44,902 bases of DNA from contig CAYZDF010000019.1 of assembly GCA_964477085.1 (NCBI GenBank), forward strand, positions 1 to 44,902, read 5' to 3'. This DNA comes from Dichloromethanomonas sp964477085. GTDB lineage: Bacteria; Bacillota; Desulfitobacteriia; Desulfitobacteriales; Syntrophobotulaceae. The translations under genes were made by a program, and so were the position numbers. The notes under the pieces were generated by a model, which worked only from the letters and a program-made list of their open reading frames with translations, was not told where the DNA came from and searched no databases. This document shows positions 41,283 through 44,902 of the stretch, piece by piece; positions within the stretch are counted from its first letter, which is position 1; each line of letters starts with the position of its first letter.

Positions 41283-42542
41283 TTGTATCAGAAACATATA
41301 TTGCCAAATGGAGTCAGAATCCTTACCGAAGAAATTGAACACGTACGGTCTGTTGCTATCGGGGTTTGGGTGGGAGCGGGTTCCCGGAACGAAACAGAAG
41401 GATATGAGGGAATCTCTCACTTCATTGAACATATGTTTTTCAAAGGAACAAAGAACCGTACAGCCCGTCAGCTGGCTGAATCCCTGGAAGCTGTAGGAGG
41501 CCAGTTGAATGCCTTTACAACCAAGGAATTTACTTGTTATTATGCCAAGGTTTTAGATGAGGATATTTCATTGGCGATCAATGTCTTGAGTGATATGTTC
41601 TTTAACTCTCGCTTTGACAGCAAAGAAATTGAAAAAGAAAAGAATGTTGTCATTGAAGAAATTAAAATGTATCAGGATACACCGGATGAACTCATCCATG
41701 ATCTATTCTCTCAATACGTTTGGAATGGACATCCGTTAGGAAAACCCATTCTTGGGGTAGAGGATACAATCAACGGGCTGACCCAAGAAAAAGTCAGACA
41801 CTATCTTGAAACCCGATATACACCGGATCAGGTCGTTATCGCTGTTGCCGGAAAAATCAGGCATGATGATATTGTCAAACAACTCTCCGAATTTGGTGAC
41901 TTCAAGAGACAAGGAATTCAATTGGAATTGGGAAAACCGCAAGGCAGTATTGTCAGGCAGGCTGTCGGTAAAGATACAGAGCAGATGCATCTGATCGTTG
42001 GAGTTCCCGGTCTGGGGCAAGACGATGAAGATATGTATGTCCTGCATATTCTTAATAATATTCTTGGCGGGGGTTTAAGTTCCCGTCTCTTCCAGGAGAT
42101 TCGGGAACAAAGGGGCCTTGCTTATTCTGTCTATTCTTATCATTCCACATTCAAAGATACAGGGTTATTTGCTGTCTATGCAGGGACGAGCCCTTCTAAA
42201 ACGGAAGAGGTCATTAAGTGTGTTTTAAATGAGATCGACACCATTAAAACTCAAGGAATTACAGAGGATGAACTAAAAAGGACGAAAGCCCAAATTAAAG
42301 GGAACCTTTACTTGGGGCTGGAATCTGTAAGCAGCCGGATGAGCAGGCTAGGCAAAACAGAGTTAACTTTTGGTCGTGTCAAGACAGCTGAAGAGGCTGT
42401 AGAGAAATTAGAAAAGGTTACCCTGCAGGATGCAAAGCGGATAATGGAAAGATTATGGATAAAAGACAAAATCAGTATTCTTACCCTCGGGCAAAAAGGG
42501 TTCGGTGCTGACTTTGAGCATATTATTAAAGAGTCCGTTTAA
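41283..42542 (+). CDS. mlpA: M16 zinc protease (MlpA/YmxG)
   Basis: The 419-residue protein is an insulinase-family (M16B) metallopeptidase related to the mitochondrial processing peptidase. The inverted zinc motif HFIEH lies at H46-H50, with distal glutamates in VIEEIKMYQD. The R/Y motif typical of the second domain appears in REQRGLAYSVYSY. The start at TTG 41283 has GGGGGATG upstream. Bacillus MlpA (YmxG) occupies the same place after ylxY. The intergenic 85 bases before it hold short direct repeats of CATAACAG-like sequence near 41221. Confidence 0.95.
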   Translation: MYQKHILPNGVRILTEEIEHVRSVAIGVWVGAGSRNETEGYEGISHFIEHMFFKGTKNRTARQLAESLEAVGGQLNAFTTKEFTCYYAKVLDEDISLAINVLSDMFFNSRFDSKEIEKEKNVVIEEIKMYQDTPDELIHDLFSQYVWNGHPLGKPILGVEDTINGLTQEKVRHYLETRYTPDQVVIAVAGKIRHDDIVKQLSEFGDFKRQGIQLELGKPQGSIVRQAVGKDTEQMHLIVGVPGLGQDDEDMYVLHILNNILGGGLSSRLFQEIREQRGLAYSVYSYHSTFKDTGLFAVYAGTSPSKTEEVIKCVLNEIDTIKTQGITEDELKRTKAQIKGNLYLGLESVSSRMSRLGKTELTFGRVKTAEEAVEKLEKVTLQDAKRIMERLWIKDKISILTLGQKGFGADFEHIIKESV

Positions 42543-42628
42543 TTTTTTGCACAGCTCTCTGTTTGTACGGTTTTGAAGATCACTTCTATACAAAATTCAG
42601 GTACAGATTGAGCTATATACGATTATGT

Positions 42629-42670
42629 AATGCTCCCCTCTATTCAAGAGGGGATTTAGCATTCTTAATT
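42629..42670 (+). terminator. Terminator-like hairpin after mlpA
   Basis: CCCCTCT (42635-42641) and AGAGGGG (42647-42653) pair around ATTCA; an outer AATGCT/AGCATT pair (42629-42634 and 42658-42663) extends the stem across an asymmetric bulge. CTTAATTTG follows. The 221-base mlpA-dut gap otherwise shows no gene. Confidence 0.7.
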
Positions 42671-42763
42671 TGAAAGTTATTTAATATCTCTTTGTATAAA
42701 GGAATTCAGAGAGGGTATAAAGAAAAAGGGAGTATATTTTTTTAGCGAAAGAGAGTTTAAAGC

Positions 42764-43225
42764 ATGGATAATCAAATTGAGGTAAAATTTAAGAGACTGA
42801 ATGCAGGTCACCAATCGAAAGGTCAAATACCCTATTACGCAACACAGGGATCGGCAGGGGCTGATCTACATGCCTCTCTGAAACAAGACATGATCATCAG
42901 GCAGGGCGAGAGGGTTAGTATTCCAACAGGGATAGCCATAGAACTGCCCGGACCTCATGTTGTGGCCCTTGTTTTTGCACGAAGTGGTTTATCATCCAAA
43001 AAAGGGTTGGCTCTAAGTAATGGCGTTGGTGTTGTTGATTCTGATTTCCGCGGGGAAATTAAAGTTTTGATGATCAATCTGGGAAATGAGGACGTGGTTG
43101 TCCAAAATGGTGATCGAATTGCCCAGATTGTATTCACAAATGTATATCAAGCAGTTTTCTCAGAAGTCAAGGAACTGGAAGATACCTGCAGAGGTCAAGG
43201 TGGGTTTGGCTCTACTGGTCAATAA
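42764..43225 (+). CDS. dut: Deoxyuridine 5'-triphosphate nucleotidohydrolase
   Basis: Dut hydrolyses dUTP to dUMP, keeping uracil out of DNA and feeding thymidylate synthesis. All five trimeric dUTPase motifs are seen in order: GSAGADLHA, ARSGLSSKKG, GVGVVDSDFRGEIKV, NGDRIAQIVF and RGQGGFGSTG. Length 153 is normal. The start at ATG 42764 has GAAAGAGAG upstream. Confidence 0.97.
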   Translation: MDNQIEVKFKRLNAGHQSKGQIPYYATQGSAGADLHASLKQDMIIRQGERVSIPTGIAIELPGPHVVALVFARSGLSSKKGLALSNGVGVVDSDFRGEIKVLMINLGNEDVVVQNGDRIAQIVFTNVYQAVFSEVKELEDTCRGQGGFGSTGQ

Positions 43226-43320
43226 ATGAGAATCCTTAATTTATCTTACTCAGATATTATTGGACAGGGATGCATAGTTCTCCCTCACGTTTCATAGATA
43301 TCCCTGAGGGGGGATTATCG

Positions 43321-43635
43321 ATGAAAGTCGTGATCAGTTGTCTACTTATAGGTGGGATTATCCTTTCTCTCCGAGCAAGACAAAAAATGATGATGTGGCG
43401 TTCCTCACCTTGTTCTGGTGCTTTAGCTAAAGCCATTACTCAACTGGTGGGAACTGCAGGAGGAATATATTTATCCATTGAATTATTGCTGACGTTCATT
43501 GGTGTACCTGAAGCGATTTGGAATCCACCTGACATCTATTATTTTAAACCCTTGGCTGTTTTTTCTTTATTTATTGCTATTATTCAACCTTATGGACAGA
43601 AGCTTCTTGATAATATCAATAAGAGGAGAGGATAA
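43321..43635 (+). CDS. Small membrane protein of unknown function
   Basis: From ATG 43321 (GAGGGGGGA upstream) the frame gives 104 residues. Hydrophobic segments lie at about 2-16, 38-58 and 72-90, separated by polar stretches. No signature was recognised. It stops two bases before the ymxH start, so it is likely translated with it. The open frame extends back to 43270 but without a ribosome site. Confidence 0.65.
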   Translation: MKVVISCLLIGGIILSLRARQKMMMWRSSPCSGALAKAITQLVGTAGGIYLSIELLLTFIGVPEAIWNPPDIYYFKPLAVFSLFIAIIQPYGQKLLDNINKRRG

Positions 43636-43636
43636 C

Positions 43637-43900
43637 ATGCTTCTGAGTGAACTTTCAGGTAAAGAGATAGTGAATCTTCATGATGGAGACAAACTTGGTC
43701 TGATCGGTGATAGTGATATTAAAATCAATATGAATGGGAAGATTGAAGCTTTAATCATCTCGTCGCGGGCAGGCTATGGATGGTTTTTTAACAAGGGAAG
43801 TGAACGTGAGGGAGACTGTGTGGTTGTACCCTGGAAAGCCATTAAAAAAATTGGCAGTGAAGTGATTATCGTGGATATTGATTATGCTGAAATTGTTTAA
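43637..43900 (+). CDS. ymxH: YlmC/YmxH family PRC-barrel protein
   Basis: An 87-residue PRC-barrel-like protein with MLLSELSGKEIVNLHDGDKLG and an IVVDIDYAEIV-type C terminus, the YlmC/YmxH family conserved in spore-forming Firmicutes. Function is not established. ATG 43637 follows AGGAGAGG. The frame reaching back to 43499 overlaps the previous gene and is rejected. In Bacillus ymxH follows mlpA directly; here dut and a membrane gene intervene. Confidence 0.88.
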   Translation: MLLSELSGKEIVNLHDGDKLGLIGDSDIKINMNGKIEALIISSRAGYGWFFNKGSEREGDCVVVPWKAIKKIGSEVIIVDIDYAEIV

Positions 43901-43915
43901 CCCATATTACTTTGT

Positions 43916-43944
43916 TTGACAGGTCCCCTCCATTATAATAAAAT
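43916..43944 (+). promoter_or_regulatory. Candidate promoter for dapB
   Basis: A perfect TTGACA (43916-43921) is followed after 17 bases by TAAAAT (43939-43944). This is the best sigma-A promoter match in the window and would start dapB mRNA near 43951. Confidence 0.65.
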
Positions 43945-43956
43945 ATTAGAAGTTAT

Positions 43957-43985
43957 AACCCCGAACAACCATGTGCGGGGTTTTG
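43957..43985 (+). terminator. Terminator-like hairpin in the dapB leader
   Basis: AACCCCG (43957-43963) and CGGGGTT (43976-43982) pair around a 12-base loop and run into TT. It lies just after the predicted dapB start point, so it either ends the ymxH transcript or acts as an attenuator on dapB. Confidence 0.6.
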
Positions 43986-44014
43986 CCTTATCGTGTACAT
44001 CAGGAGGGGTAGAC

Positions 44015-44821
44015 TTGAATAACATACGTGTTTTTATTGCAGGAGCCTGTGGAAAAATGGGCATGGAAACGATCCGAACCATTCTTGAGCAAAAAGATAT
44101 GAAAATAGCGGGAGTCTCAGATATTCAAAACCAAGGAAAAGATATTGGATCTATTCTGGGTTTGGGTTTATTAGGTGTAGAAGTAATGGGCTCCATTAAT
44201 GTCGATACACTTAAAGAAGTCAAAGCGGATGTTCTTGTTGATTTCACTAATCCTCATTCGGTGTTCACCAATGCTAAAGAGGCTGTTAAAGCAGGCGTCG
44301 TACCTGTAATCGGAGCCACAGGGTTGGATGATCAGGAAATCGGAGAGCTAGAAGAGTTGGCTAAGGAAAAAAATGTCGGTGTTTTTATTGCCCCGAATTT
44401 TGCTCTCGGAGCAATACTCATGATGAAGTTCGCGCAGGAAACGGCGAAATACTTCAATCATGTCGATATTATTGAGTACCATCATGATAATAAACTTGAT
44501 GCTCCATCTGGTACAGCTTTAACAACGGCTGAGATGATTTCTATGGTTAGAGAACCTATGATCCAAGGTCACCCCAATGAATATGAAAAAGTGCCAGGGT
44601 CACGGGGTGGAGACATCAATGGCATCCATGTTCATTCCGTACGTTTGCCGGGAATGATCGCTCATCAAGAAGTGATTTTTGGTGGCTATGGTCAAACCCT
44701 GACCATTCGTCATGATGCTTATACACGAGAGACATACATGCCAGGAGTTATGCTGGCTATCCGTAAAACGTATCAGATGAAAGGTCAACTTGTTGTTGGT
44801 TTGGAGAATTTCCTAGATTAG
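44015..44821 (+). CDS. dapB: 4-hydroxy-tetrahydrodipicolinate reductase
   Basis: DapB reduces HTPA to tetrahydrodipicolinate in the lysine and diaminopimelate pathway, which also feeds dipicolinate of spores. The 268-residue product from TTG 44015 (AGGAGGGG upstream) has the NAD(P)H motif VFIAGACGKMG, VIGATG, and the catalytic HHDNKLDAPSGTA segment. The open frame extends back to 43916 through the promoter and hairpin, so the upstream part is not coding. Confidence 0.97.
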   Translation: MNNIRVFIAGACGKMGMETIRTILEQKDMKIAGVSDIQNQGKDIGSILGLGLLGVEVMGSINVDTLKEVKADVLVDFTNPHSVFTNAKEAVKAGVVPVIGATGLDDQEIGELEELAKEKNVGVFIAPNFALGAILMMKFAQETAKYFNHVDIIEYHHDNKLDAPSGTALTTAEMISMVREPMIQGHPNEYEKVPGSRGGDINGIHVHSVRLPGMIAHQEVIFGGYGQTLTIRHDAYTRETYMPGVMLAIRKTYQMKGQLVVGLENFLD

Positions 44822-44865
44822 GGAAATCTCTTATAAGCACCGCACACTATGCCTACTCATATAAT

Positions 44866-44902
44866 GGATAGTAGTTTACCGGACACTATCCAACAAGGAG
44901 GC
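44866..44902 (+). promoter_or_regulatory. Leader of the next gene: inverted repeat and ribosome site
   Basis: GGATAGT (44866-44872) and ACTATCC (44885-44891) form a 7-bp inverted repeat, followed by AAGGAGG at 44895-44901. A gene almost certainly starts just past the window; in Bacillus the spoVF (dpaA/dpaB) genes stand nearby. Confidence 0.55.

Noticed and set aside
43916..44014. N-terminal extension of dapB in the same open frame
   Set aside because: The region contains a promoter and hairpin, and the strong ribosome site is at 44003-44010 before TTG 44015.

Overview
The window is a contiguous block of core genes from a low-to-mid G+C, endospore-lineage anaerobic Firmicute. Gene content and order fit the Clostridia, most likely the Peptococcaceae/Desulfitobacteriaceae group (Dehalobacter or Desulfitobacterium-like). 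Genus placement is inferred from gene order, PolC, CodY, YmxH and YlxY; no rRNA gene is present. Every gene I accept is on the + strand. No CRISPR array, insertion sequence, prophage, tRNA or rRNA was seen, and I found no complete novel system. The unusual features are variants inside otherwise ordinary genes and in their leaders.

Layout. (1) 1-2.6 kb: the 3' end of a T-box riboswitch, a serA-like gene with an altered active site, and an endonuclease IV-fold gene, closed by a terminator. (2) 2.6-11.4 kb: dprA-topA-trmFO-xerC-hslV-hslU-codY, the same order as smf-topA-gid-codV-clpQ-clpY-codY in Bacillus. CodY-like operator sequences lie before hslV and over the predicted codY promoter. (3) 11.4-15.2 kb: a small membrane PH-like gene, then rpsB-tsf-pyrH-frr and a 62-residue unknown. 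The large flagellar/chemotaxis operon that separates codY from rpsB in Bacillus is absent. (4) 15.2-27.2 kb: uppS-cdsA-AI-2E family permease-dxr-rseP-ispG-proS-polC, covering isoprenoid and phospholipid synthesis, intramembrane proteolysis, prolyl-tRNA charging and the main replicase. PolC lacks the usual inserted proofreading exonuclease. (5) 27.2-39.1 kb: rimP-nusA-rnpM(ylxR)-rplGA(ylxQ)-infB-rbfA-nrnA-truB-ribF-rpsO-pnp, linking transcription elongation, translation initiation, ribosome maturation and RNA decay. NusA has a long acidic tyrosine-rich tail, and IF-2 has an Arg/Pro/Gln/Gly repeat domain interrupted by a 100-N assembly gap. (6) 39.2-44.9 kb: ylxY-type deacetylase, D,D-carboxypeptidase, mlpA-type M16 protease, dut, a small membrane gene, ymxH and dapB. 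This resembles the Bacillus pnp-ylxY-mlpA-ymxH-dpa/dap neighbourhood. The window ends at the ribosome binding site of the next gene.

Working logic. The genes mostly run as long co-directional operons with short gaps or overlaps, and many start with GTG or TTG. Starts were chosen from Shine-Dalgarno spacing and family alignment, so several are shorter than the longest open frame. Promoters, terminators and RNA folds were found by eye and are predictions.
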